The notes beneath the pieces were generated by a model, which saw nothing but the letters and a program-made list of their open reading frames with translations, searched no databases and was not told where the DNA came from. This document shows, in pieces, positions 1 to 9,299 of a DNA stretch of 46,372 bases; the first letter of the stretch is position 1, and each line of letters begins with the position of its first letter. The stretch is from Hadesarchaea archaeon (GTDB lineage Archaea > Hadarchaeota > Hadarchaeia > Hadarchaeales > Hadarchaeaceae). Where the stretch lies: contig JACIWF010000001.1 in the NCBI GenBank assembly GCA_014361095.1, positions 1 through 46,372 of the forward strand, read 5' to 3'. The position numbers and the translations under genes were made by a program.

Positions 1-987
1 GAGAAGCGTGTCATCACTCACGAGCAGATGGGGACCAAAATCGTAAAGGAAAGCGAGCTTGCCGACGCGTTGAAAGAGTGCGGCTACAGTCCCGACGAGA
101 TTGTCGGGCTTGCCTTTGGAAAAATTGGCAGGGACAGAAACTATCTCCACCAGATCACGGCCAGCCAAGTTGACTCCGACAAGCTGGACTTTTTGGTTAG
201 GGATTCCTACTATACCGGCGTCGAATACGGACGCATCGACATCAACAGGCTGATTCAGGCGATGGATGTCTACAATGACGAAATCGCCATCGACCTCAAG
301 GCCCTCTACGCCCTGGAGGCATTCATGATAGCCAGATACGAGATGTTCCTCGCAGTCTACTACCACCGCGCGGTGAGGTCCGCCGAGATCCTTCTCCACA
401 AGGCGATGGACTATGCTGACGAAATCATCGGCCTGACCTCCTTTACCGGGGTGGATGAGTTCCTGAAGATGGACGACGGCTATGTGGCGACCAAATTGCG
501 GGAGCTGAACCCCGCGGACTTCAATAATCCTGAGGAGCGCCGCCGGGCTGAGAGGGCCAAGGAGATCATGAGGAGGCTGGACAAAAGACAGCTCTTGAAA
601 GTCGCCTATCAGAGAGACGTCCATGTCAAGGACGCCTACGTGGCAAAACTGCTGAGCGATAAAAACGTGAGGCGCCAGAAGGAGCAGGAAATAGCCAAGC
701 TGGCTGGGGTTGAAAGCGATGAAGTCGTGGTGGATGTCCCAACTTTGGACTCCATCCCCTACTATCCCCGCGAAATTGACCCGATGGAGATTCCCGTGTT
801 CACCTACAGCGGTGAAGGGAAAAAGGAACTCATCCAGCTCTCAAGATACTCGCGGCTGATCAACGTGTTGAAGGGATATGTCGACATCATCCGTGTTTAC
901 ACCGGCTCCGATCGCAGAGCCAGCGTGGAAAAGGCCGCGAGCGAGGTCTTCAAGACGCTCCCATTTTCTGCCCAGATAAATATGTAG
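1..987 (+). CDS. HD-domain phosphohydrolase (SAMHD1/dGTPase-like), 5'-truncated by the window
   Basis: The reading frame is open from base 1, so the window cuts the gene and the first visible ATG at 28 is not its start. The first codons read EKRVITHEQMG; a histidine-glutamate of this kind follows the HD(I/L)xHGPFSH metal-binding stretch in HD-superfamily nucleotide phosphohydrolases. The remaining 319 residues are rich in helices (for example YYHRAVRSAEILLHKAMDY), typical of the all-alpha C-terminal part of COG1078-type proteins. Members hydrolyse dNTPs or related phosphoesters with a bound metal; the metal ligands of this one lie outside the window. It ends with TAG at 985-987 and faces the convergent tmk gene. 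Family assignment is fairly sure; the substrate is unknown. Confidence 0.75.
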   Translation, partial: EKRVITHEQMGTKIVKESELADALKECGYSPDEIVGLAFGKIGRDRNYLHQITASQVDSDKLDFLVRDSYYTGVEYGRIDINRLIQAMDVYNDEIAIDLKALYALEAFMIARYEMFLAVYYHRAVRSAEILLHKAMDYADEIIGLTSFTGVDEFLKMDDGYVATKLRELNPADFNNPEERRRAERAKEIMRRLDKRQLLKVAYQRDVHVKDAYVAKLLSDKNVRRQKEQEIAKLAGVESDEVVVDVPTLDSIPYYPREIDPMEIPVFTYSGEGKKELIQLSRYSRLINVLKGYVDIIRVYTGSDRRASVEKAASEVFKTLPFSAQINM

Positions 988-1040
988 CCGGGGCAACGAG
1001 AGGGTTGGAAAATTTTGGCTGTAAAAAAATCCCTTATGAT

Positions 1041-1631
1041 CTACAATAGTTTTTTCACCAAGCGACGAATGTCCTCCTGAACCTCGTCAATTGAACGGTT
1101 GCCGTCGATCACCTTCATCTTGCACGCCTTGACGATATCCAGATAGGCCTGCCTGACCTTTTTCTGGAGCTCAAGGTCCCTTTCAAATTCATCTAACCTG
1201 CGCGATCGATTTATCCTCTGGGCCGAAACCTCCGGAGGGACGTCGATCAATATCGTCAGATCTGGCTTCGGCGCCATCTCGTTGATCATCATCACCCACC
1301 TGAGAGGTAGCCCGCGAGCCGACTGGTAGGCAAGAGAAGAAGCCGTGTATCTGTCAGAGATAACTATCTTGCCTGAAGCGACTGCCGGGGCGATCACCTC
1401 TTCCACGTGCTGCAACCTATCGGCAGCAAAAAGGAGCGCCTCGGCTGCAACCGGTAACCTGAAAGTTCCCTTGAGTGCCAACTTTATGATCCTGCCAACA
1501 GGCCCCTCCGTCGGCTCGTCGGTAACCACCACCTGCCGGCCCATGTGCCGCAACCAGCTGGCGAGCAATCTTACCTGGGTGCTCTTCCCGCTTCCGTCAA
1601 GGCCCTCAATGCTGATGAACTTTCCCCTCAC
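1041..1631 (-). CDS. tmk: thymidylate kinase
   Basis: This 196-residue protein phosphorylates dTMP to dTDP with ATP in the cytoplasm. The P-loop GLDGSGKST is at residues 10-18, followed by the DEPTEGPVG strand that contacts the base and phosphate, and then the DRYTASSLAYQ segment with the conserved Asp-Arg-Tyr. Length matches archaeal and bacterial Tmk. The start is GTG at 1631. It is the last gene of the long minus-strand run that starts with ilvB, 45 bases after the M50 protease gene. Nothing links it functionally to amino acid synthesis; it is probably a passenger. No irregularities seen. Confidence 0.93.
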   Translation of the reverse strand: MRGKFISIEGLDGSGKSTQVRLLASWLRHMGRQVVVTDEPTEGPVGRIIKLALKGTFRLPVAAEALLFAADRLQHVEEVIAPAVASGKIVISDRYTASSLAYQSARGLPLRWVMMINEMAPKPDLTILIDVPPEVSAQRINRSRRLDEFERDLELQKKVRQAYLDIVKACKMKVIDGNRSIDEVQEDIRRLVKKLL

Positions 1632-1676
1632 CTGAGCACCATAGCCAAGTTTTTTCTCTTACCTATGTAGTTATCG

Positions 1677-2849
1677 CTACCCGACCGGCAGAGGCAAACA
1701 GAGGACAAATACCGCCAGCGCTGCCGCCGCTAAAATTTTGTGGCGAAATGACAGCGGGGAAACGTCATCTAGCGCCCCCGGGTGATATCCCCTGAACAAA
1801 ATCAGAATCAAGAGACCCCAGACGAAAAAGATCGGCATCTCCGGAAAGGCCAGCCCAAGGAACATCAACAAAAATCCCAGCATCCTGGTCAGCGAATAAT
1901 GTCGTTGCCGTCCCAGCACCGCCCTGGCGATATGTCCGCCATCGAGCTGTCCAACTGGAATCATGTTGAACATGGTCAGGAGCATCACCACCCAACCGGA
2001 GAAGGTCAGCGGGTTTAACTCAAAAGCACTCGTGACTCTGCCCATGGTTATCAGCTGCAGCAGGCCAAACATCACCGGTACAAAGGGCAGCGGATTCTCC
2101 AGCTGGCTAGGACCTGAAAGCGAAAGGCCGATGTAGGTTATTATCACCGCAAACACGAAGCCGGTGATGGGCCCGGAGGCACCCATCTCGACCAAGGCCT
2201 CCTTGGTGGGTATGGGGCTCTTTATGTTTATCACCGCTCCAAACGTCCCCAGAGGAAAAGGGGGCGGAGCTGGAATGAAATAAGGTAGCGTGGAGGCCAC
2301 CCGATTGTGCCAGGCCGAGAGTTTATGTCCCATCTCGTGAGCCACCAGCATCGCCAACAGAGACGAGGAAAAGAGCGCTGCGCTGGTGAACGAATTTTCA
2401 AAGAGATAATATCCGGCAACAAGGGTCGAAACCACCGTGGCGGCAAAGAGCGCCACGTTGGTCAAGGCCCTGCCCTTTCTGACAGCTGGACGTCTCACCA
2501 GGTTGAGCCTTAACTCACCATCCTGCTCCCGCATCACCGGAAGATAACCGTCCTTTTCGAGAACTCTCAACAGATAGCGAAAGGCATCGCGCGGCCTTCG
2601 GGATGACACCTCAAGCTCAATTCTATCCCTCCGCGCCACTAAATCCAAAATCTCAAACTTCTTCGCAACCAAACCAATCAGCCTGGTCAACCAATCCGGG
2701 ATCTCTTCGGCAGCAACCCTTAAGTTCCCGTCACACCTCGGACAGCCACCGGGTATCGTCTCACCCACCTCACGGGCCGACATCCTATAATCAGCATACT
2801 TGCACTCTGTGCACTCAAATTTCTTGATCGGGGGCAGCTTCAACCCCAT
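1677..2849 (-). CDS. M50 site-2-type membrane metalloprotease with N-terminal zinc ribbon
   Basis: This is a 390-residue intramembrane zinc protease of the S2P/RseP group. The N-terminus carries a zinc-ribbon pattern (C13, C16, C36, C39). A soluble segment follows to about residue 125, then several hydrophobic spans. The catalytic HEMGH motif is at 171-175 and the second metal motif NMIPVGQLDGGH around 295-306 supplies the Asp ligand. Members cleave membrane-bound substrates such as anti-sigma or transcription factors, but the substrate here is unknown. The start at 2849 has a strong Shine-Dalgarno site (GAGGTGAT). It lies between ubiX and tmk in the branched-chain amino acid run. No PDZ domain is evident. 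Confidence 0.9.
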   Translation of the reverse strand: MGLKLPPIKKFECTECKYADYRMSAREVGETIPGGCPRCDGNLRVAAEEIPDWLTRLIGLVAKKFEILDLVARRDRIELEVSSRRPRDAFRYLLRVLEKDGYLPVMREQDGELRLNLVRRPAVRKGRALTNVALFAATVVSTLVAGYYLFENSFTSAALFSSSLLAMLVAHEMGHKLSAWHNRVASTLPYFIPAPPPFPLGTFGAVINIKSPIPTKEALVEMGASGPITGFVFAVIITYIGLSLSGPSQLENPLPFVPVMFGLLQLITMGRVTSAFELNPLTFSGWVVMLLTMFNMIPVGQLDGGHIARAVLGRQRHYSLTRMLGFLLMFLGLAFPEMPIFFVWGLLILILFRGYHPGALDDVSPLSFRHKILAAAALAVFVLCLPLPVG

Positions 2850-2872
2850 TCCATCACCTCGACTGGCCCCGA

Positions 2873-3436
2873 TCAGTCACCCACGCCGGCCCAGCGGGGA
2901 TAAAGATCGTGATCGATGCCGAACATCTCCAGAACGCGCCCCACGATGAAATCCACTAGGTCCGTTATTTTTTCAGGCTTGATGTAAAACGCCGGCGCAG
3001 CGGGCAGGATTATGGCCCCGGCTCGCCTGAGTTTGGCCATGTTTTCCAGATGAATCTGGCTGAGGGGGGTCTCGCGCGGCACCAGCACCAGCCTGCGGTT
3101 CTGCTTAAGAGTAACATCCGCTGCCCGGGTTATCAGATCATGAGAAATGCCGTTCGCGATCTCGCCCAGCGTCTTCATGCTGCAGGGGATCACCACCATA
3201 CCATCAATGGGATGAGACCCGCTGGAAGGTGGAGCCTCTAAATCATCAGGAGAGTAATGCCGCGTGGCCAACCTGTGAAGGTCGGCAGCGGTTTTTTCCA
3301 GCTCCAACTCGAGCACTCTCTCACTATTTTTTGAGATGATCAGTTCCGTCTCTATTCCCAGCCGTTGGCAAGCTTCGAGAAACCTCAGCCCGTAGAGAGC
3401 ACCGCTCGCCCCGGTTATAGCCACAACCAACCTCAT
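2873..3436 (-). CDS. ubiX: flavin prenyltransferase UbiX
   Basis: This 187-residue protein of the UbiX/Pad1 family attaches a dimethylallyl group to FMN to give prenylated FMN, the cofactor of UbiD-type decarboxylases. The FMN-binding start ITGASGALYG and the central IPCSMKTLGEIANG segment are family hallmarks, followed by RETPLSQIHLENM near the prenyl-phosphate site. In many archaea the UbiX/UbiD pair serves the modified mevalonate pathway; no ubiD is in this window, so the partner is an inference. It lies 63 bases after leuB on the same strand. Length is normal. Confidence 0.92.
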   Translation of the reverse strand: MRLVVAITGASGALYGLRFLEACQRLGIETELIISKNSERVLELELEKTAADLHRLATRHYSPDDLEAPPSSGSHPIDGMVVIPCSMKTLGEIANGISHDLITRAADVTLKQNRRLVLVPRETPLSQIHLENMAKLRRAGAIILPAAPAFYIKPEKITDLVDFIVGRVLEMFGIDHDLYPRWAGVGD

Positions 3437-3498
3437 GATTTCCCAACTAATTTCTCGACCAAACTAATAAAACTGCCTTTTAACCCGTCCGCAGGTCG

Positions 3499-4626
3499 CT
3501 ATTTGTTCTCGATCTTTCTCACCACTTCATCGCCGACCTCTGAGGTGCTCGATCTTCCGCCCAAGTCGTAGGTCCTGACCCTGCCCTCTCGAAGCACCTC
3601 AACGACGGCTGCCTCGATGATGTCGGCCACCTTCTGCTCACCTAGCTCCTCCAGCATCATCTGCCCGGCTAAAATCGTGGCTATCGGGTTGGCCACGTTT
3701 TTGCCCGCGTGCTTTGGCGCCGACCCGTGGATGGGCTCAAACATGCTCACGCCCTCAGGATTGATGTTCCCGCCTGGCGCCAGACCCAGACCCCCCTGAA
3801 TCATGGCACCGAGGTCGGTGATGATGTCTCCAAACATGTTCGGTGTTACCACAACCTGATACCACTCAGGATTTTTCACGAACCACATGGTAACTGCATC
3901 CACAAAGGCAAACTCGGTTTCAATTTCAGGGTAGTCTCTAGCCACCGACTCAAAAACATCTCGCCAAAGGCTATAAACATGGGTGAGAACATTGGCCTTG
4001 TCCACCGAGGTCACGCGCTTTTTTCCCTTTCTCCGGGCCAGCTCAAACGCGTAGCGAATGACCCTCTCAGCCCCCTTCCTGCTGATGACCCCGAGCTGAT
4101 AGGCTATCTCATCCCTATCAACATCAACATCCAGTTTAAACTTCGCCTCATACAGTGACCTAATGAGATCCAGCTCGGCCTTGGATCTCCCCTTAGCCCT
4201 ACCACCCAGAGCCACGTAAAAGTCCTCAGTGTTTTCCCTAACCACAAAGAAGTCCACGTCCTCCGGGCCCTTTCCAGCCAGCGGGCAAGGGACCCCGGGA
4301 TAAAGCCTAACCGGGCGCAAATTCACATACTGATCGAAATAAAAACGCAGCCTGAGCAATATGCCCTGCTCGAGTACTCCGGTAGGCACTCTGGGATCGC
4401 CTAAAGCCCCGAGATAGATCGCATCCATACGGGAGAGTTCCTTCAGTGCCTCTTCCGGAATCAGCTCCCCCGTCCTAAGGTAATGCTCGGCACCGTAGGG
4501 GAACTCCACAAAATCAATATCAACTCCACCAGCTACCTCTGCCGCGGCTCGGAGCACTTTTACTCCCTCTCGTATGACCTCGGGACCGACGCCGTCACCC
4601 GGAATGACTGCTATTTTATACTTCAA
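3499..4626 (-). CDS. leuB: 3-isopropylmalate dehydrogenase
   Basis: This protein oxidises and decarboxylates 3-isopropylmalate with NAD+, the third step of the leucine branch. The N-terminus is KIAVIPGDGVGPEV. ENTEDFY, the VTPNMFGDIITDLG segment with metal-binding aspartates, and EPIHGSAP follow in family order. The open frame reaches back to 4698 inside leuD. The best start is TTG at 4626, which has AGGTGA five bases upstream and begins right at the conserved N-terminus; ATG at 4644 is the alternative but has no Shine-Dalgarno site. The family also includes homoisocitrate and isocitrate dehydrogenases; leuC, leuD and the ilv genes next door favour leucine synthesis. Confidence 0.9.
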   Translation of the reverse strand: MKYKIAVIPGDGVGPEVIREGVKVLRAAAEVAGGVDIDFVEFPYGAEHYLRTGELIPEEALKELSRMDAIYLGALGDPRVPTGVLEQGILLRLRFYFDQYVNLRPVRLYPGVPCPLAGKGPEDVDFFVVRENTEDFYVALGGRAKGRSKAELDLIRSLYEAKFKLDVDVDRDEIAYQLGVISRKGAERVIRYAFELARRKGKKRVTSVDKANVLTHVYSLWRDVFESVARDYPEIETEFAFVDAVTMWFVKNPEWYQVVVTPNMFGDIITDLGAMIQGGLGLAPGGNINPEGVSMFEPIHGSAPKHAGKNVANPIATILAGQMMLEELGEQKVADIIEAAVVEVLREGRVRTYDLGGRSSTSEVGDEVVRKIENK

Positions 4627-4666
4627 AACCTTCACCTGAACCATCTTGGCATCCAAACTCTTAAGC

Positions 4667-5182
4667 CTAAACGGCAGTTTTTTTCCTCGGCAAACCACGC
4701 TTTCCCTTCATCCTTTTGAGATAGTTTAACAGTCCGCCGGCTCGCAAGATCTCCATCAAAAAATCTGGAAGTGGTTCGGCATCAAATTTCCTGCCCGTGC
4801 TGGTGTTGAGCACCTCGCCCCTCTCCAGATCCACCCTGATACCGTCGCCGGTCTTGAACCCCCTCCGCGCCTCCTTGGAAATCAACACAGGTAATCCTTG
4901 GTTTATCGCGTTTCGGAAAAATATCCTGGCAAAAGATTCAGCCACCACAGCAGCAATTCCTGCTCCCTTCAGAGCCATCGGTGCATGTTCCCGGCTTGAA
5001 CCACAGCCGAAGTTCTTTCCCGCCACGATGACATCTCCAGCTCTAACCTTGGCAGCAAACCCTGGATCCACCGCCTCCATCACATGCTTGGCAAGCTCTT
5101 TTGGGTTTCTTTGCACCAGATAACGCCCGGCAATGATATCGTCGGTTGAGATATTGTCTCCAAAGACCCAAGCCTTAGCCAT
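4667..5182 (-). CDS. leuD: 3-isopropylmalate dehydratase small subunit
   Basis: This 171-residue swivelling-domain subunit pairs with LeuC to isomerise 2- to 3-isopropylmalate. It has VFGDNISTDDIIAGRYL at the N-terminus and the NFGCGSSREHAP segment typical of the aconitase family. The specificity loop reads YLVQ. From memory, archaeal isopropylmalate isomerases carry YLV-type loops while homoaconitases carry YLRT, so this supports a leucine role. The longer open frame to 5365 is out of frame with leuC and implausible; the ATG at 5182 overlaps the leuC stop by one base (TGATG), giving translational coupling. Confidence 0.93.
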   Translation of the reverse strand: MAKAWVFGDNISTDDIIAGRYLVQRNPKELAKHVMEAVDPGFAAKVRAGDVIVAGKNFGCGSSREHAPMALKGAGIAAVVAESFARIFFRNAINQGLPVLISKEARRGFKTGDGIRVDLERGEVLNTSTGRKFDAEPLPDFLMEILRAGGLLNYLKRMKGKRGLPRKKTAV

Positions 5183-6438
5183 CAAACATCCCTCGGATCG
5201 GTTATCTCTCCCCTCAGGGCAGATGCCGCAACTGTGGCCGGAGAGCCCAGATAAACCTTGGCCTCCGGGCTGCCCATGCGCCCACGGAAGTTCCTGTTGG
5301 ACGAGGAAATGCAGACCTCCCCGGGCCCGATGATTCCGATGTGTCCTCCCATGCAGGCCGCACAAGAGGGCGATCCCACGATTGCACCCGCCTCTACAAG
5401 CTTCTGCAGCACCTTTTTCCTAAGCGCCTCCAAGTAAACCTCGCGCGATGCTGGAGCAACGAGCATCCTTACCCCTGGAGCTATTTTTTTACCCTCCAAC
5501 ACCTTGGCTGCCTCAACTAAATCCTCAAGCCTGCCGTTGGTGCAACTGCCTAAAAAGGCCTGATCTATCTTTACCCCGGCAACTTCACGCACAGGACGCA
5601 CCTTATCCACATTATGGGGCAAAGCTAGCTGAGGCTCAAGCTTGGACAGATCGCACTTCATCTCATCGACGTAACTAGCGTCGCTGTCGCTGTAAACCGG
5701 TTGGTAAGCCCATTTGGCCCTTCCCTTCAAATATCTGAAAGTAACCTCATCAGCGGGGACAATGGCGGCCTTTGCTCCCATCTCAACCCCCATGTTACAC
5801 ATCGTCATTCTTCCGCCAACGCTTATCCTGCTCAAACCGCTACCAGTGAACTCGATAGCCCGGTAGGTGGCACCATCAGCTCCGACATCGCCCACGATTT
5901 TAAGGATCAAGTCCTTTGGTGAGACCCGGCTCCTCAGCATCCCTTCAACTTTTATAAGCATGCTCTCGGGGACACGGAACCACAGCTTTCCCGTCGCGAA
6001 GACGGCTGCCATGTCTGTGGAACCAATTCCTGTGGCAAAACAGCCAAAGGCCCCGTAGGTGCAGGTGTGGGAATCGGCCCCGACGATGAGCTCACCGGGG
6101 AGGGCAAAACCATTTTCGGGCAGCACCTCGTGGCATACTCCCTCGCCGACATCAAAAAAATTCTGAATTCCGTTCCGGGCCGCGAACCTGCGCAGTCCAA
6201 TGTGCTCCCGAGAGGCCTCAATCGACGTGGGCGGTGCCTGATGATCCAAGACAATTACCACCCTTGAGGGATCCCAGACCTTTTTAACGCCGATCTTTTC
6301 CAAGGCCTCTACCGTGATTGGGCCGGTGATGTCATTGATCATGGCCACATCTACTCTGGCCTCAACTATCTCGCCTGGGGACACGCTCCGGCGCCCGGAG
6401 GCACGGGCCAGTATTTTCTCCGCAATCGTCATCGGCAT
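5182..6438 (-). CDS. leuC: 3-isopropylmalate dehydratase large subunit
   Basis: This 418-residue aconitase-family subunit binds a [4Fe-4S] cluster and works with LeuD on isopropylmalate. Cluster cysteines are in GSCTNGR and in the CAACMGGH segment; VLDHQAPP and VGADSHTCTYGAFG are active-site landmarks. Length fits the archaeal LeuC/HacA class (about 420) rather than the longer bacterial LeuC. The start ATG at 6438 lies about 33 bases after the centre of a TATA-like box, so leuCDB may have its own promoter besides read-through from ilvD, which ends 145 bases upstream. A second ATG two codons in (6432) is possible. Confidence 0.93.
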   Translation of the reverse strand: MPMTIAEKILARASGRRSVSPGEIVEARVDVAMINDITGPITVEALEKIGVKKVWDPSRVVIVLDHQAPPTSIEASREHIGLRRFAARNGIQNFFDVGEGVCHEVLPENGFALPGELIVGADSHTCTYGAFGCFATGIGSTDMAAVFATGKLWFRVPESMLIKVEGMLRSRVSPKDLILKIVGDVGADGATYRAIEFTGSGLSRISVGGRMTMCNMGVEMGAKAAIVPADEVTFRYLKGRAKWAYQPVYSDSDASYVDEMKCDLSKLEPQLALPHNVDKVRPVREVAGVKIDQAFLGSCTNGRLEDLVEAAKVLEGKKIAPGVRMLVAPASREVYLEALRKKVLQKLVEAGAIVGSPSCAACMGGHIGIIGPGEVCISSSNRNFRGRMGSPEAKVYLGSPATVAASALRGEITDPRDV

Positions 6439-6467
6439 AAACTTCCAACCTGATTAAGCGGCGCAAT

Positions 6468-6476
6468 CTTTAAGTT
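6468..6476 (-). promoter_or_regulatory. TATA-like box before leuC
   Basis: In the 145-base gap between ilvD and leuC, the minus strand reads ACTTAAAGA, centred about 34 bases before the leuC ATG. Archaeal transcription starts about 25 bases after the TATA centre, which would give a leader of roughly 8 bases. It suggests an internal promoter for leuCDB. Inferred from sequence only. Confidence 0.4.
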
Positions 6477-6583
6477 TTATCGTGATTAAGGCCCCAGTTA
6501 TCTAACCCCATTGAACTTTTTCTGACGAGTTTCGGTTCATGACAAAAATCTCCTGAAAATTATGATTCCAGCACTTAAACTTT

Positions 6584-8242
6584 TCAAACTCTTATGGCAC
6601 CGTCCGCGGCCGAGGTGACCATCTTAGAGTAAAATCCCAGATAACCTGTTTTTATTTTTGGCGGGCGTGGTTTCACCTTCGCCAGCCTCTCCTCAAGCAC
6701 CTGCTCCGGCAACATCACCTCCAGCCTGCGCTTGGGGATGTCAATCGATATTTTATCTCCCTCGACAACGGCGGCAATCGGCCCTCTCTCGGCAGCCTCC
6801 GGGGAAACATGTCCCACTGCCGCACCCCTTGTCCCGCCGGAGAACCTCCCGTCTGTCACCAAGGCCACGGAATCGATCAGCCCCGCGCCGGCCAAGGCAG
6901 ATGTGGCCGCCAGCATCTCACGCATCCCGGGACCTCCCTTGGGGCCCTCATATCTGATAACGATCACATCACCGCGTCTAATCTTTCCTCCCAGTATTGC
7001 CCTCACAGCATCCTCCTCACCATCGAAAACCCTTGCCGGCCCTTTGTGCCGAATCATACTCGGAGTAACGCCAGCATACTTTACCACTGCTCCCTTTGGG
7101 GCCAAATTACCGTATAAAATCGCGATGCCCCCCTCACGATGGTACGGCTTATTAAGCGGCCTGATGACATCATTGTCCGGCACTTTAACGTACTTTAAGT
7201 TATCCCGAACACGCCTGCCGGTAACGGTGAGCGGTGAGCCCCGGAGCAGTCCACCCAACCTTCTCATAACTGCAGGTATCCCCCCGGCTCTGTCTAAATC
7301 CAGCATCGTGTGTGGGCCTCCCGGTCTCAGGCTGCAGATGTGTGGTACTCTCCGGCTCAACCTATCAAATGTATCCAGATCCAGCTTGATTCCGGCTTCA
7401 TGGGCAATTGCCGGAAGATGAAGCACCGTGTTCGTCGAGCCGCCGATGGCCATATCCACCATTACCGCATTCTCAAAGGCAGGTCGCGTCATGATCTTTC
7501 TGGAAGTTATACCACGACGGAGGAGCTTCAAAACCTGAGCGCCGCTCTTCTTGGCCAAAGCTACTTTTCTGGAGTCAACTGCATGGGTGGTCGCCATTCC
7601 CGGAAGCGACATTCCCATCGCCTCGGTGAGACAGGCCATGGTGTTCGCGGTGAATAGTCCGGCGCAAGAACCACAACCAGGGCAACAGCGTTCCTCGATC
7701 ATCCTGGCCTCCCTCTCGCTCATCTTGCCCGACTTAACGGCTCCAACGGCCTCAAAGGCACTGATCACATCCAGCCTCTGACCGCGCCACTCGCCGGGCA
7801 TCATCGGCCCGCCTGTGACCATTATCCCGGGGATGTTCACCCGCGCCATGGCCATCAACATCCCGGGTACTATCTTATCGCAACTGGCCACACAAACCAC
7901 AGCATCAAACCGATGTGCCTCCAACATCAGCTCAACGCTGTCGGCGATGATTTCACGCGACGGTAGTGAATAACACATACCGCGGGTGCCCATCGAGATG
8001 CCGTCACAGATGCCAATTGTGTTGAATTCAAAAGGTGTGCCACCAGCCTCGCGGACCCCCGCCGCAACCGCCTCACCAAGCTGCCGCAGATGTAAATGTC
8101 CTGGTACAATGTTATTATATGAGTTGGCTATGGCGACAAAAGGTCTCTCCATATCGGCATCGGTCAGACCGTCGGCCCTCAAAAGTGCTCTTCGAGGAAG
8201 GCTCTCTAATCCGGCCACCACCTCTCGGCTGCGAAGCTTCAT
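6584..8242 (-). CDS. ilvD: dihydroxy-acid dehydratase
   Basis: This 552-residue Fe-S enzyme dehydrates 2,3-dihydroxy-isovalerate and -methylvalerate to the 2-keto acids of valine and isoleucine. Cysteines of the IlvD/Edd family are visible in CVASCDKIVPGM and CCPGCGSCAGLFTANTM, and the C-terminus has the LVTDGRFSGGTRGAAVGHVSPEA signature region. The open frame extends to GTG 8269, but ATG 8242 has GGAGG nine bases before it and begins with the usual KLRSREV, so I chose it. It follows ilvC by 60 bases; an AT-rich TTTATATTG there could act as an internal promoter. Confidence 0.95.
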   Translation of the reverse strand: MKLRSREVVAGLESLPRRALLRADGLTDADMERPFVAIANSYNNIVPGHLHLRQLGEAVAAGVREAGGTPFEFNTIGICDGISMGTRGMCYSLPSREIIADSVELMLEAHRFDAVVCVASCDKIVPGMLMAMARVNIPGIMVTGGPMMPGEWRGQRLDVISAFEAVGAVKSGKMSEREARMIEERCCPGCGSCAGLFTANTMACLTEAMGMSLPGMATTHAVDSRKVALAKKSGAQVLKLLRRGITSRKIMTRPAFENAVMVDMAIGGSTNTVLHLPAIAHEAGIKLDLDTFDRLSRRVPHICSLRPGGPHTMLDLDRAGGIPAVMRRLGGLLRGSPLTVTGRRVRDNLKYVKVPDNDVIRPLNKPYHREGGIAILYGNLAPKGAVVKYAGVTPSMIRHKGPARVFDGEEDAVRAILGGKIRRGDVIVIRYEGPKGGPGMREMLAATSALAGAGLIDSVALVTDGRFSGGTRGAAVGHVSPEAAERGPIAAVVEGDKISIDIPKRRLEVMLPEQVLEERLAKVKPRPPKIKTGYLGFYSKMVTSAADGAIRV

Positions 8243-8302
8243 CGGTCCCTGCCTCCGAGAAGGCTTCACATTCTCAATATAAATTACTGGCGGTCCAAAA
8301 AA

Positions 8303-9289
8303 TTACTTCTCAATTCCGGCCCACTTGCGCAGCTCCCTTCCGACCCTCTCGACCAAGTGATTCTTTCCTTCCTCGCGCATCCTGCGTAGGTTCGGCAGGT
8401 TCGCCCTGCTCTCCTCTATCCACTCCTTGGCAAACTTGCCGCCCTTAATGTCCTCCAGCATCCGCTTCATCGTTTCCCGCGTTCTCTGATCGACTATCCA
8501 TTTGCCCCTAGTGCGTCCGCCATACTCCGCCGTGTTGCTGACGGCCTTCATCATGCCCTCGATGCCGTGCTCGTAAACCAAGTCGATGATCAGCTTCAGC
8601 TCGTTGATGCATTCAAAGTAAGCTATCTCCGGCTGGTAGCCTGCCTCGACCAACGTCTCGAAACCTGCAATCATCAGCTCCGAAACTCCTCCCACCAAAA
8701 CCGCCTGTTCGCCAAACAGATCGGTCTCCACCTCTTCCTTGAACGTGGTTTCAACTACTCCGATCCTCGTCAGCCCGACTCCCTTCGCCATCGCCAGCGC
8801 TATCTCCTTAGCCCGCCCACTGGCGTCCTGCTCCACCGCCAGCAGTCCCGGTGTTCCGGAACCCTGCTGGTACATCTGCCGCAACATTGCTCCAGGGGCC
8901 TTTGGAGCTATCATGATAACGTCCACGTCCTTGGGTGGCACTATCTGTTTAAAGTGGATGTTGAATCCATGGCTGAAGCAGAGCACCTTGCCCTTGGTAA
9001 GATGGGGGTGAATCTGCTCACGGTAAACATCGGCCTGGTACTCATCCGGAATCAAAATGTGGATAATGTCCGCCCGCTTGGCCGCCTCCGGGATGTCATA
9101 GACCTCAAAGCCATCCTGCCTCGCCTGTTCATAGCTGGCATCTCTTATGTTGCCAATGATCACCCTACAACCAGAATCCCTGAGGTTCTTGGCCTGCGCC
9201 TGCCCCTGGTTCCCATAACCTATAATGGCAATCGTCTTCCCCTTCAGCGGAGCAATGTCCGCATCCCTGTCGTAATATATCTTCGCCAT
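8303..9289 (-). CDS. ilvC: ketol-acid reductoisomerase
   Basis: This 328-residue class I enzyme isomerises and reduces acetolactate or acetohydroxybutyrate. The Rossmann motif GYGNQGQAQAKN sits at residues 24-35, and the C-terminal knotted domain carries the metal-binding Asp and Glu residues (DLFGEQAVL, EAGYQPEIAYFE). The loop after the second strand reads GNIRDASYEQA. It is short and has an Asp where NADPH enzymes usually have Ser/Arg phosphate-binding residues, so the cofactor may be NADH or either one (inference). The start ATG has GGAGAG six bases upstream. It sits between ilvN and ilvD. Confidence 0.95.
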   Translation of the reverse strand: MAKIYYDRDADIAPLKGKTIAIIGYGNQGQAQAKNLRDSGCRVIIGNIRDASYEQARQDGFEVYDIPEAAKRADIIHILIPDEYQADVYREQIHPHLTKGKVLCFSHGFNIHFKQIVPPKDVDVIMIAPKAPGAMLRQMYQQGSGTPGLLAVEQDASGRAKEIALAMAKGVGLTRIGVVETTFKEEVETDLFGEQAVLVGGVSELMIAGFETLVEAGYQPEIAYFECINELKLIIDLVYEHGIEGMMKAVSNTAEYGGRTRGKWIVDQRTRETMKRMLEDIKGGKFAKEWIEESRANLPNLRRMREEGKNHLVERVGRELRKWAGIEK

Positions 9290-9299
9290 GTTATCTCTC

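Noticed and set aside
5183..5365. N-terminal extension of leuD
   Set aside because: It overlaps leuC in another frame and has no family similarity; the normal LeuD start is at 5182.
6732..7421. 229-codon open frame on the plus strand
   Set aside because: Antisense to ilvD with Ser/Pro/Ala-rich low-complexity product.
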